Source: CAKZLS01 sp963771545 (GTDB taxonomy: Bacteria; Pseudomonadota; Alphaproteobacteria; Rhodospirillales; Defluviicoccaceae). From it: a DNA stretch of 64,000 bases. Below, piece after piece: positions 44,923-57,856 of this stretch. The DNA is taken from the NCBI GenBank assembly GCA_963771545.1, contig CAVYTX010000002.1, positions 2,666,001 through 2,730,000 of the forward strand, in the 5' to 3' direction. Position numbers and translations under genes: made by a program. The first letter of the stretch is position 1, and every line of letters begins with the position of its first letter. A model generated the notes under the pieces. That model did no database searches. It saw nothing but the letters and a program-made list of their open reading frames with translations, and had not been told where the DNA came from.

Positions 44923-45991
44923 TGGTCAGGAACACGTTGGTATCCTTGGCGACGCTCGATTGCCGCTTGTAGGTTTTGTACTTGTCGGTTCCCTTGACGA
45001 TCGGGACGCCCGCTTCCGCGGCCTTCTCCGCCCACAGCCAGCCGGTGCAGTGGTTGCAGGCGACTTTCTCGAGCTTGAAGGACTGCACTCCCCGGATCAC
45101 GTCGTCGAACTTGGGATCCCAGGATTCGAATAGGGTCAGGTGCAGGCCGCCGTAGCAGCCATAAGGCTGGTAGTCCTTGAAATTCCGCCGCGCGTACGAA
45201 AACAGCGTCAAGACACCCGGATGGCAGCAGCCGGTGACGGTGACGATGCCCTTGTCCTTGATGTTGAAATAAAGAACGTTCTCGCCGCGGACGCGAAGCA
45301 GGATCGGCACGTCGTACAGCTTGATGGCCATGCCCGGCATCGGCCTGTAAAGACCCTCGCCGCCCTCGCCTTCCACTGTCGTGAGAACCAGCTCTCCAGT
45401 GTGCGGCACGTCGTTCTTGCAGATCAGGATGTCATTGCCGTCCTTGTCGGCGACCGTGTGACGCGCCTTCTCCTTGAGCAGCGCAATGTCCTCGGGATAG
45501 AAAGTGGACGGCGCGAACATCTTGATGTTCGGATTGTGCTTCAACGTGGATTCGATGCCCCACAGGTGATCGAGGTGCCAGTGGGTCAACACCATGAAAT
45601 CGATCCCGCCGTTCTGGAGCATCCCCGGAATGCCGTTCATCTCGAAGATGTAATCCATCCACTCGTTGCTCCAGCCGCTGTCCATGAGGATCTTCTTTTC
45701 CTCGCCGTCCAGCGTGGTGACGGTGATCAGCGCCGCGTAGCCGCCGGCGTTATCCGCGTCCCACGGGACGGTGTACTGGTTGGTCGCGGCGCCGCCATGA
45801 TCGACGATGTTCTTCTTGAACCTATCGTTATCGAACCAGCTCGTCTCGGTGAGCACGTCGACCTTGACGCTCTTCACTTCGCCAATATCGATTTCGCCTC
45901 TAGCCGAAGCCATTGATGGCGCGAAAACGCTGCTCGATGCGGCGGCGACGCCGGCCGCCGACAGGGTCTTGAGAAAATCTCTGCGTTCCAT
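44900..45991 (-). CDS. Tat-exported metallo-beta-lactamase-fold protein
   Basis: 363 residues. Twin-arginine signal ERRDFLKTLSAAGVAAASS directs a folded metalloprotein to the periplasm. The MBL metal motif is LTHWHLDHLWG, with further ligands likely in MDSGWSNEW, VTGCCHPGV and VACNHCTGWLW. The last two resemble the dihydropterin-phosphate-synthase-like MBL branch. The CC and CNHC cysteines are unusual and could bind extra metal. Gene 2 of the operon between two cytochrome c genes. Substrate unknown. Confidence 0.85.
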   Translation of the reverse strand: MERRDFLKTLSAAGVAAASSSVFAPSMASARGEIDIGEVKSVKVDVLTETSWFDNDRFKKNIVDHGGAATNQYTVPWDADNAGGYAALITVTTLDGEEKKILMDSGWSNEWMDYIFEMNGIPGMLQNGGIDFMVLTHWHLDHLWGIESTLKHNPNIKMFAPSTFYPEDIALLKEKARHTVADKDGNDILICKNDVPHTGELVLTTVEGEGGEGLYRPMPGMAIKLYDVPILLRVRGENVLYFNIKDKGIVTVTGCCHPGVLTLFSYARRNFKDYQPYGCYGGLHLTLFESWDPKFDDVIRGVQSFKLEKVACNHCTGWLWAEKAAEAGVPIVKGTDKYKTYKRQSSVAKDTNVFLTNGDTVTF

Positions 45992-46048
45992 CGGAGTCCT
46001 CCCTCTCGTGTCACTTCTCGAATTGCGCCGGTTGGTCTCGGCGTGCAC

Positions 46049-46420
46049 TCAGCCGGGCGTCTGTTCCATGCCGCGGCGCAGGTTGTAGAGGAGGTCCACG
46101 ATCATATCGGCCTCCTCCTGGGAGATGTTCAGGCCGTGACCTTCCATCAGATTGATGGTCGCGTACCATTCGTCGCGGGTTTTCCCGGGCCGCTCCGGGT
46201 CGGCGACCGAATTATGGCACTGGGTGCAATGCTTCTGAAAAACGGCGAATTCGTCCTGCTTCGCCTGGGCCTTTGCGTTGGGGTTGGGTTTGATCTTGGG
46301 TTCGCCCGCCCATGCCTGGCGGACCGTGCCCATTCGCCAATCGGCGGGGGCGAGGATCGCCGTGCCGCCGCAAACAAGCATCAGGCACGCAACCCAAACA
46401 TTTTTCCGTGAACCGCGCAT
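46049..46420 (-). CDS. Exported monoheme cytochrome c
   Basis: 123 residues. Signal peptide (VWVACLMLVCGGTAILA), heme-binding VFQKHCTQCHNSVADP, and a probable Met ligand in LMEGHGLNISQEEADMIVDL. Short class-I cytochrome domain, periplasmic. ATG 46420 follows GGAGGG. It is the first gene of the seven-gene operon, 57 nt before the MBL gene, and would accept or donate electrons for the system. Confidence 0.87.
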   Translation of the reverse strand: MRGSRKNVWVACLMLVCGGTAILAPADWRMGTVRQAWAGEPKIKPNPNAKAQAKQDEFAVFQKHCTQCHNSVADPERPGKTRDEWYATINLMEGHGLNISQEEADMIVDLLYNLRRGMEQTPG

Positions 46421-46579
46421 GCCGCGTTCCCTCCATTATTGATTTTTTTGTTCGGTAATTCGGAGACGGCGGCGAAGAGTGCTTATCTTTTCTTCCGCCA
46501 TCATGCGACAGTTTGACGGCGGCACGGTCCGGCCGCATTGAAATCGGTCAGCGCGGGAGTGGAAAGGAACTGCGAATTG

Positions 46580-47407
46580 TCAGTTTGAGGCGATTTCTTG
46601 CAGTTTGGAAACATCGCAGCGAAACCGATTGCCCGGGAGCGCGATGACGATCCGCTCGCGTTTCAGTTCGGCGATCGAACGGCTCGCGGTTTCGCTGGTG
46701 ATTCCGAGAATGGCCGCCACGTCCTCGCGGCCGAACAACTGGCAGAACGGTTCACACGAGTCGCCCATAAGATACAAGAACAGGCGCGCGATGCGCGCCC
46801 TGGCCGTTCCCGTGGACAGAAACGTGAGCCATTCGTCGGCTCGATCCACGGATTGCTGCCAACGCTTCATGAATTGGCCGTAAAGTCTCGGCGTCTCCGC
46901 GTTGAGCCGGTGGATCGTCGTCATCGGGATGCGGCAAGCGCGCGTGCCCTGCATGGTAACGGCGGTATGCCGGTAAGGCTGGTCGAGCACCGCTTCCAAG
47001 CCCGCCGTGTCGCCCTGCCTGAGCAACCGGACGATACGCTGGTCTCCGTTCGCGAGATACTGCACGAGCTTGACCAATCCGCCGCGTACCGTGAAAACGG
47101 CGCGGCCCGGGTCCTCGGCGCGATAGAGGCTGGCGCCCGTCTGAAACTCCAGATCCTCCACGGGAAGGTGAACGTCCTTGAAATCCTCCTCCCGCAAATC
47201 GGCAAACAGCGCCAAGTGCCGAATGTCGCACTTGTCACATTCGGGCTGTCCCCGCCACGACGCCTCGATCTTGTCCGTTTTCACGTGGTCACCAACCGCC
47301 CGTAAATTGGGGCCGCAACGACCGTTTCCCTCTCGGATGGAGTAATCCTCGCTCACTTTGGCATCCCGGCGCAACCGTTCTGACACCGAGACGGCTTCGT
47401 TGTCCAT
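46580..47407 (-). CDS. Crp/Fnr-family transcriptional regulator
   Basis: 275 residues. N-terminal region with CDKCDIRHLALFADL, a cyclic-nucleotide-binding-type beta-roll (GGLVKLVQYLANGDQRIVRL), a dimer helix, and a winged HTH whose recognition helix ITSETASRSIAELKRE keeps the E..SR residues of FNR. Only part of the FNR cysteine set is visible (CxxC plus single Cys residues at other places), so Fe-S sensing is uncertain. It lies upstream of, and on the same strand as, the redox operon, with 159 bp between. The start (ATG 47407) is uncertain; a GTG near 47286 would give the usual shorter length. Confidence 0.82.
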   Translation of the reverse strand: MDNEAVSVSERLRRDAKVSEDYSIREGNGRCGPNLRAVGDHVKTDKIEASWRGQPECDKCDIRHLALFADLREEDFKDVHLPVEDLEFQTGASLYRAEDPGRAVFTVRGGLVKLVQYLANGDQRIVRLLRQGDTAGLEAVLDQPYRHTAVTMQGTRACRIPMTTIHRLNAETPRLYGQFMKRWQQSVDRADEWLTFLSTGTARARIARLFLYLMGDSCEPFCQLFGREDVAAILGITSETASRSIAELKRERIVIALPGNRFRCDVSKLQEIASN

Positions 47408-47544
47408 TCGCCCGCAATTCACAACCTGGAAAAACTCGCCGCCAATCGGCTTTCGAGGCTTGCCTGAGGGCAGTCATGTGCCATTGTGGGCGGCGCGCGG
47501 TCACGTATTGGAATTGAAGATCACCCAAAGGCGTTGTCGGATCG

Positions 47545-48468
47545 ATGTCTGAAAGCCACGACCACTCCCATCGGCATGGAAGCCACGATCACGCGCATGG
47601 CGCCAATGAGCGAAGCGTCGGGATCGCGGCGCTCCTGACGGGCGCGTTCATGGTGGTGGAGGTGATCGGCGGGGTGATGGCCGGATCGCTGACGCTCATC
47701 GCCGACGCGGGCCACATGCTCACCGACTTCGCCGGCCTCGGTCTGGCCTGGTTCGCCTTTCGCCTGACCCGGCGACCCGCCGACGGCAGACGCACCTACG
47801 GTTTCGACCGCTTTTCCGTCCTCGTCGCATTCGTCAATGGCCTGGCGTTGTTCGTCATTGCCGGCTGGATCACCTTCGAGGCGTGGGAGCGATTCAACGA
47901 CCCGGTCGAGGTGCTGGGCGCGCTCATGTTCTGGGTCGCGGTGGCGGGCCTGGGCGTCAACATCCTCTCCTTTCTCATCCTCCGTCGCGGAGACAGGGAA
48001 AATCTCAACCTGCGGGCCGCCGCTCTCCACGTCATGGGAGACCTCCTGGGATCGGTCGCCGCGATTATCGCGTCGGTGGTCATCATGACCACCGGTTGGA
48101 TGCCCATCGATCCCATCCTCTCGGTCGTCGTTTCGCTGATCATCCTCCGCTCGGCGCTGAAGATCGTCCTGGAGAGCGGTCATATCCTGTTGGAGGGCAG
48201 CCCGCCCCACGTGGACGTCGCGGCTATCGCCGGGGATCTCGTCGCCACCCTCGACGGCATTGAGGACGTGCATCACGTCCACGTCTGGTCCATTACCCAG
48301 GAGCGGCCGATGGCGACGCTGCACGCCCGCATCCGACCGGACGCGAACACGGGCGACGCCATCGCGGCCATCAAGGCCCGGCTGAAGACCGAGTTCCAGA
48401 TCGATCACGCGACGGTCGAGATCGAACACGGGGACCATTGTCCCTCATCCGAAAAGGGCGAATGCTGA
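47545..48468 (+). CDS. Cation diffusion facilitator (Zn/Co/Cd efflux, CzcD/ZitB-like)
   Basis: Proton-coupled metal exporter of the inner membrane, 307 residues. A His-rich N-terminus (HDHSHRHGSHDHAHG) precedes six helices. The transport sites are ADAGHMLTDF in helix 2 and LHVMGDLLGS in helix 5, the HxxxD pattern of zinc-type CDFs. The cytoplasmic metal-binding domain includes DGIEDVHHVHVWSIT. ATG at 47545. Divergent from the Crp/Fnr gene. Confidence 0.92.
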   Translation: MSESHDHSHRHGSHDHAHGANERSVGIAALLTGAFMVVEVIGGVMAGSLTLIADAGHMLTDFAGLGLAWFAFRLTRRPADGRRTYGFDRFSVLVAFVNGLALFVIAGWITFEAWERFNDPVEVLGALMFWVAVAGLGVNILSFLILRRGDRENLNLRAAALHVMGDLLGSVAAIIASVVIMTTGWMPIDPILSVVVSLIILRSALKIVLESGHILLEGSPPHVDVAAIAGDLVATLDGIEDVHHVHVWSITQERPMATLHARIRPDANTGDAIAAIKARLKTEFQIDHATVEIEHGDHCPSSEKGEC

Positions 48469-48480
48469 CCCGGCGAGAAT

Positions 48481-48873
48481 TCAGGGCGCGCGAGCGCCGC
48501 CGAACCAGCTCTTTACCGCGATCCACATGACCGCCAGCCAACCGATCATCAGGAGGAACCCGCCCGCGGGCGCGGCGCCCTCCACCGGGACCATCCCCGT
48601 CAGGCCGAAGGCATAGAGCGTCCCCGAAAACAGGATGATCCCGAGGGTAAAGCCGGCGCCGGCCACGTGAACGGGGATACGCCGCCGGCCCTCGAGGCGG
48701 GTGGCCAGCCAGGCCACGGCCACCAGGGCGAGCGCATGGCCCATCTGGTATTGCACGCCGATCTCGAACATCTTGCGCGCGCCGTCGTTACCGGCGAGCG
48801 TATGCCAGCCATAGGCGCCCGCCGCCACCGCCACGAGACCGTTCAGAGCACCGAGAAAAAGCCAAAGCGCCAA
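48481..48873 (-). CDS. DUF423 membrane protein
   Basis: 130 residues with four membrane helices, including the family's N-terminal GALNGLVAVAAGAYGWHTL and VQYQMGHALALVAVAWLA. The family is widespread and of unknown function (YgdD-like). It converges with the cation exporter gene at a 12-nt gap. No partner is evident. Confidence 0.88.
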   Translation of the reverse strand: MALWLFLGALNGLVAVAAGAYGWHTLAGNDGARKMFEIGVQYQMGHALALVAVAWLATRLEGRRRIPVHVAGAGFTLGIILFSGTLYAFGLTGMVPVEGAAPAGGFLLMIGWLAVMWIAVKSWFGGARAP

Positions 48874-48901
48874 GGGCGAATATCCGGTTGTCGGCGACGG
48901 G

Positions 48902-49147
48902 CTATGTGTCGCCCATCATCCGGCACATGCCGGCGCCGCACGCCGGCATGCCGCACGCGGTGGAGGGAGCCGGGGCTCGCGCGCCGCCGTTGATCCTCGG
49001 CGCCGACAGCGCCTTGGCCACCTGGCTGTCGCCGCATTCCGGACAGGTCACCGCGCGGGCGGCGATCTCGGCTTCGCACTCGGAGCCGCTGGCGAACCAT
49101 TGCTCGAAGGTGTGACCGTCGCCACACCGGAGATCAAAGACAATCAC
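48902..49147 (-). CDS. DUF1178 family protein, short form
   Basis: 81 residues. The N-terminal DUF1178 domain reads IVFDLRCGDGHTFEQWFASG and then TCPECGDSQVAKALSAPRI, a CxxC-type metal knuckle. The C-terminus is shorter than usual and Cys-rich (CGMPACGAGMC). Start GTG 49147 has GGAGG 5 nt upstream. Function unknown; neighbours gltD. Confidence 0.82.
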   Translation of the reverse strand: MIVFDLRCGDGHTFEQWFASGSECEAEIAARAVTCPECGDSQVAKALSAPRINGGARAPAPSTACGMPACGAGMCRMMGDT

Positions 49148-49187
49148 GGCCGCCTCCACGCGCCCACTAAATTCATTGTCCCGACGG

Positions 49188-50639
49188 TCATAGCGGCAGT
49201 TCGCTGCTTCCCATCAGGCACTCGTCCACCGAGCGGGCGCATTGACGTCCCTCGCGGATGGCCCATACCACCAGCGACTGGCCGCGGCGCATATCGCCGG
49301 CGGCGAACACCTTCGGGTTGCTGGTCTGATAGGCGCCGATCCTGGCTTCGGGATCCGCCTTGACGTTGCCGCGTCCGTCCAGGTCGACGCCAAGATCCTT
49401 AAGCATTCCTTCGTGGACCGGGTGGACAAAACCCATGGCCAGCAGAATGAGATCGGCGTCGATGGTGAACGCGCTGCCGTCCATCTCTTGCATCCGCCAG
49501 CTTCCGTCATCGCCCCGGACCCACTCGACGCGCGACAATTCGAGGGCTTGCACCCGGCCCTTGCCATGGATCTCCTTGGTGGTGACCGCCCAGTCGCGCT
49601 CGCAGCCTTCTTCGTGGGATGTGGACGTGCGCATCTTCATGGGCCAGTCGGGCCAGGTCAGGGGCTTGTCTTCCTTTTCCGGCGGACGCGGCATGATCTC
49701 CAGTTGCGTCACCGACTTGGCGCCATGGCGCACCGACGTCCCGACGCAGTCCGAACCCGTGTCGCCGCCGCCGATCACCACCACATTGAGGCCGGTGGCG
49801 AATATGGCGCCCTCTTCCGGAACCGCCTTGCCGGCGACCCGGGCGTTCTGCTGGACCAGAAAATCCATGGCGAAGTGAACGCCATCGAGCTCGCGCCCCG
49901 GCACCGGCAGGTCCCGGGGATGTTCGGAGCCGCCGGTGAGGATCACCGCGTCGTACCGGTCGAGCAGCTCCGGCGCGTAAACATTGACGCCCACGTGGCT
50001 GTTGGGGCGGAACTCCACGCCCTCGGCCTGCATCTGCGCCATGCGCCGGTCGATCAGGTGCTTTTCCATCTTGAAGTCGGGAATGCCATACCGGAGAAGC
50101 CCGCCAATGCGATCGCTTTTTTCATAGACCACGACCACATGTCCGGCGCGGGCGAGCTGCTGAGCGCACGCCAGACCGGCGGGACCGGAGCCGATGACCG
50201 CCACCCGCTTGCCGGTGCGATAGGGCGGGATCTGCGGAAGCACCCATCCCTCTTGCCATGCCTTGTCGACGATGGCGCATTCGATGGTTTTGATGGTGAC
50301 CGGCTGGTCGGTGATGTTGAGCGTGCACGCGGCCTCGCACGGCGCCGGGCAGATGCGGCCGGTGAACTCGGGAAAGTTATTGGTGGAATGCAGGGTGTCG
50401 ATGGCCTCGCGCCATTCCCCCCGGTAAACCAGGTCATTCCAGTCCGGGATGATGTTGTTCACCGGGCATCCCTGATGGCAATAGGGAATGCCGCAATCCA
50501 TGCATCGCGCGCCCTGCTCGCTCACGTCCGTTTCGTCGAGCGGTATGACGAACTCGTGCCAGTGCCCGACACGCTCGTTGATCGGCGCGTACCGCCGTTC
50601 ACGGCGCGGAATTTCCAGGAAACCGGTTGCCTTGCCCAT
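49188..50639 (-). CDS. gltD: Glutamate synthase (NADPH) small subunit
   Basis: FAD/NADPH and Fe-S subunit that feeds electrons to GltB for glutamate synthesis from glutamine and 2-oxoglutarate. Fe-S cysteines CMDCGIPYCHQGCPVNN (residues about 41-57) and CPAPCEAAC, FAD motif VAVIGSGPAGLACAQQL, NADP motif VVVIGGGDTGSDCVG and the final FAD motif VFAAGDMRRGQSLV. 483 residues, normal. Start ATG 50639, 4 nt after gltB. Confidence 0.95.
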   Translation of the reverse strand: MGKATGFLEIPRRERRYAPINERVGHWHEFVIPLDETDVSEQGARCMDCGIPYCHQGCPVNNIIPDWNDLVYRGEWREAIDTLHSTNNFPEFTGRICPAPCEAACTLNITDQPVTIKTIECAIVDKAWQEGWVLPQIPPYRTGKRVAVIGSGPAGLACAQQLARAGHVVVVYEKSDRIGGLLRYGIPDFKMEKHLIDRRMAQMQAEGVEFRPNSHVGVNVYAPELLDRYDAVILTGGSEHPRDLPVPGRELDGVHFAMDFLVQQNARVAGKAVPEEGAIFATGLNVVVIGGGDTGSDCVGTSVRHGAKSVTQLEIMPRPPEKEDKPLTWPDWPMKMRTSTSHEEGCERDWAVTTKEIHGKGRVQALELSRVEWVRGDDGSWRMQEMDGSAFTIDADLILLAMGFVHPVHEGMLKDLGVDLDGRGNVKADPEARIGAYQTSNPKVFAAGDMRRGQSLVVWAIREGRQCARSVDECLMGSSELPL

Positions 50640-50642
50640 GGT

Positions 50643-55293
<4,651 letters not shown>

Positions 55294-55587
55294 AAGGCGC
55301 ATCCCCGTTTTTGATCGCCGTTTCCAACTTGAACGCCCCCAAAGACGCCGCGCCGTTATCTTTTCCGGCCTCCGCACCTCGGTATCGGGTCGGTTCATGG
55401 TATGGCCAGCGCGCGGTCAGACGCGACGAAACAGGGTGCTCGCACCCCGCCTGTCCCGTATCGCCAAAATCAGGCCCGCGGACGCAAATTACAAGTAGAA
55501 AACGTCCTGGCAACACATTCTTTGCTTTGGCTTGGGTTAACGGTTCGTTAAGATCATGCAAAATACCATATATTAGGTAATTTTATC
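55294..55587. other. Intergenic region between divergent gltB and uppP
   Basis: 294 bp that must contain the promoters of both genes. It becomes AT-rich near uppP (55540-55585). I see no confident promoter boxes, terminator, repeat or small gene. Confidence 0.5.
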
Positions 55588-56394
55588 GTGCCTATACTAC
55601 ATTTAGTTGTTTTAGCGATCGTCCAAGGCATTACCGAATTTCTGCCCATCAGCTCGTCCGGGCACCTGATCCTGGTCCCCATCGTTTTCGGCTGGCCGGA
55701 CCAGGGTCTTCTCATGGACGTCGCCGTCCACGTGGGGACGCTGGGAGCGGTCATGCTGTACTTCTGGCGGGACGTGGCCGCCATGGCGCTGGGACTGCTT
55801 CACCTGGCGAGAGGGCGGTGGAACCCAGGCGCCAAGCTGGCCCTGTTGGTGATTTTGGGCACCCTTCCGGTCATTGCGGCCGGTTTCGCGCTCAACCACT
55901 TTTTCCCCGAGGGAATCAGGAGCATGGAGGTCATCGGCTGGACCACGCTCGCCTTCGGCCTGCTCCTTTACGCCGCCGACCGGCTGGGCGCGACCGCCCA
56001 TCGACTCGAAAGCATGGGTGTCGTGCAAGCGGTGACCATCGGGTTCAGCCAGATTTTGGCGCTCATCCCCGGAACCAGCCGCTCCGGCATCACCATGACC
56101 GCGGCGCGGATGCTGGGTTTCGACCGCTCGGACGCCGCCCGGTTTTCCCTGCTTCTGTCCATGCCGACGATTCTGGGCGCGGGCCTGCTCAAGGGCAAGG
56201 AACTGTTTGAAACCGGCAACGCCCAACTGACGTCCGACGCATACACCGCCGCCGGGCTCGCCTTGGTGTCCGCGCTCGTCGCCATCTGGGCGATGATGCG
56301 GTGGCTTCGGCACGCGACCTTTACCCCGTTCGTCGTCTACCGGGTGATCCTCGGCGTCCTGCTGCTGGTGTTCGCCTATGGCATAAACGGCTAA
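55588..56394 (+). CDS. uppP: Undecaprenyl-diphosphatase UppP (BacA)
   Basis: Membrane phosphatase that recycles the undecaprenyl carrier lipid for peptidoglycan synthesis. The catalytic motif is ITEFLPISSSGHLIL, and the second motif PGTSRSGITMTAARMLG is intact. 268 residues with about eight helices. The start is GTG 55588 in VPILHLVVLAIVQG. Followed at 50 bp by yihY. Confidence 0.95.
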   Translation: MPILHLVVLAIVQGITEFLPISSSGHLILVPIVFGWPDQGLLMDVAVHVGTLGAVMLYFWRDVAAMALGLLHLARGRWNPGAKLALLVILGTLPVIAAGFALNHFFPEGIRSMEVIGWTTLAFGLLLYAADRLGATAHRLESMGVVQAVTIGFSQILALIPGTSRSGITMTAARMLGFDRSDAARFSLLLSMPTILGAGLLKGKELFETGNAQLTSDAYTAAGLALVSALVAIWAMMRWLRHATFTPFVVYRVILGVLLLVFAYGING

Positions 56395-56443
56395 AGTAGC
56401 TCAAATTGGGGTTGTCGGGGAAACAGAGGAACCGCATACCGTC

Positions 56444-57856
56444 ATGTCCAACCAGCCCGGACTCGTCGCCAGCACCTTCGATTTGCTGTGGGACACGGAT
56501 ACCACCACCTGTCCATGGTGGAAGGCGAGGCTGGTTCACATTCTCAGGATTGTCTACGTCGTCCTTCGCGACGTGATTGAGGGACGATTGACACTGCATG
56601 CCATGAGCCTCGTCTACACGACGCTGCTGTCCATCGTGCCGCTGCTGGCCATCGGGTTTTCGGTCCTCAAGGGGTTCGGCGTCCATAACGAAATCGAACC
56701 GATGCTCCAGCAATTCCTGGCGCCGTTGGGAGAGCAGGGCGCGGAGATTACCGACCGTGTCATCCAGTTCGTCGACAATACGCAGGTGGGAGTGCTTGGC
56801 TTCGTTGGCTTGGCGCTTCTCATCTACACCGCCATTTCGCTCATTCAAAAGATCGAGGAGGCCTTCAACGACACCTGGCACGTTTCCCGGACCCGCTCGT
56901 TCGCGCGCCGCTTCAGCGATTATCTCAGCGTGATCCTGATCGGCCCCGTACTGGTTTTTTCGGCGGTCGGCATCAGGGCGACGTTGATGAATCATTCCGT
57001 GGTCTCGGAAATTACGCACATCGCACCGGTCGGCGCGCTCCTTGATCTCGCGGGTCGGGTGATGCCGCTCGTCCTGGTGGTCGCCGCCTTCGCGTTCGTC
57101 TACATCTTCGTGCCCAACACGAAGGTTCGCCTCGCCCCGGCGACCGTGGGCGCCCTGGTGTCCGGCGTGCTGTGGGTCACCGCGGGATGGGCGTTCGCGT
57201 CCTTTGTGGTGACCTCGGCCAGATACACGGCCATTTATTCCGCCTTCGCCACGGTCATTTTCGCCATGATCTGGCTGTACGTGAGCTGGCTGATACTGCT
57301 GGTGGGGGGAAGCATCGCGTTCTACGTGCAGAACCCCGAGTATCTGCGGCCGAACTCAGGACCGATCCGTCTGAGCAACAGGGTCCGCGAAACGATGGCC
57401 CTGCAAATCACATCGCAGATCGCGAGGACATTTTATGACGGCGGAAAGCCGTGGAATCTGGTTGCGCTGACGCGGCGGCTGCGGGTTCCCGAGGAGGCGG
57501 TGGAACGGGTGTTGCTCTCGCTCGAGAAAAACGGCTTGGTGATTCGCACATCGGACGACCCTCCTTGTTTCATTCCGGCCCGCCCGCCGGATGAAACCGA
57601 GGTGAAGACGGTTCTGGACGCGGTCCGCGGCGCCGGCGAGCACAGCCAGTTTACCATCGGCCGGTTACCGGCGGCTCCGGCCGTAAGAAAGCTGATGGAA
57701 GAGACCGATGGCGCCGTCGCGGACGCTCTGCGCGGCCGCACCCTCAAGCAACTGGCGCTGAGCGGGCGGGCCATGCCCGAAACGCCCGAGACGCCAACCG
57801 CTTCGGCGGACCGGGATGATTTTAGAGCCAGCAAGAGATGGCCGACGAGGCGATGA
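56444..57856 (+). CDS. YihY/virulence-factor BrkB family membrane protein
   Basis: 470 residues. About six helices with family motifs LTLHAMSLVYTTLLSIVPLL, then the APATVGALVSGVLWV and FATVIFAMIWLYVSWLILLV stretches. The long cytoplasmic C-terminus (from about residue 300) contains a winged-helix-like region (LVALTRRLRVPEEAVERVLL). Early labelling as RNase BN is wrong for this family; its function is unknown. Overlaps the start of the DUF748 gene. Confidence 0.87.
   Translation: MSNQPGLVASTFDLLWDTDTTTCPWWKARLVHILRIVYVVLRDVIEGRLTLHAMSLVYTTLLSIVPLLAIGFSVLKGFGVHNEIEPMLQQFLAPLGEQGAEITDRVIQFVDNTQVGVLGFVGLALLIYTAISLIQKIEEAFNDTWHVSRTRSFARRFSDYLSVILIGPVLVFSAVGIRATLMNHSVVSEITHIAPVGALLDLAGRVMPLVLVVAAFAFVYIFVPNTKVRLAPATVGALVSGVLWVTAGWAFASFVVTSARYTAIYSAFATVIFAMIWLYVSWLILLVGGSIAFYVQNPEYLRPNSGPIRLSNRVRETMALQITSQIARTFYDGGKPWNLVALTRRLRVPEEAVERVLLSLEKNGLVIRTSDDPPCFIPARPPDETEVKTVLDAVRGAGEHSQFTIGRLPAAPAVRKLMEETDGAVADALRGRTLKQLALSGRAMPETPETPTASADRDDFRASKRWPTRR

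Noticed and set aside
46439..46452. FNR-type site (TTGAT) upstream of the cytochrome c gene
   Set aside because: Only one half-site matches; the second half reads TTGTT rather than ATCAA, and it lies very close to the ribosome-binding site.
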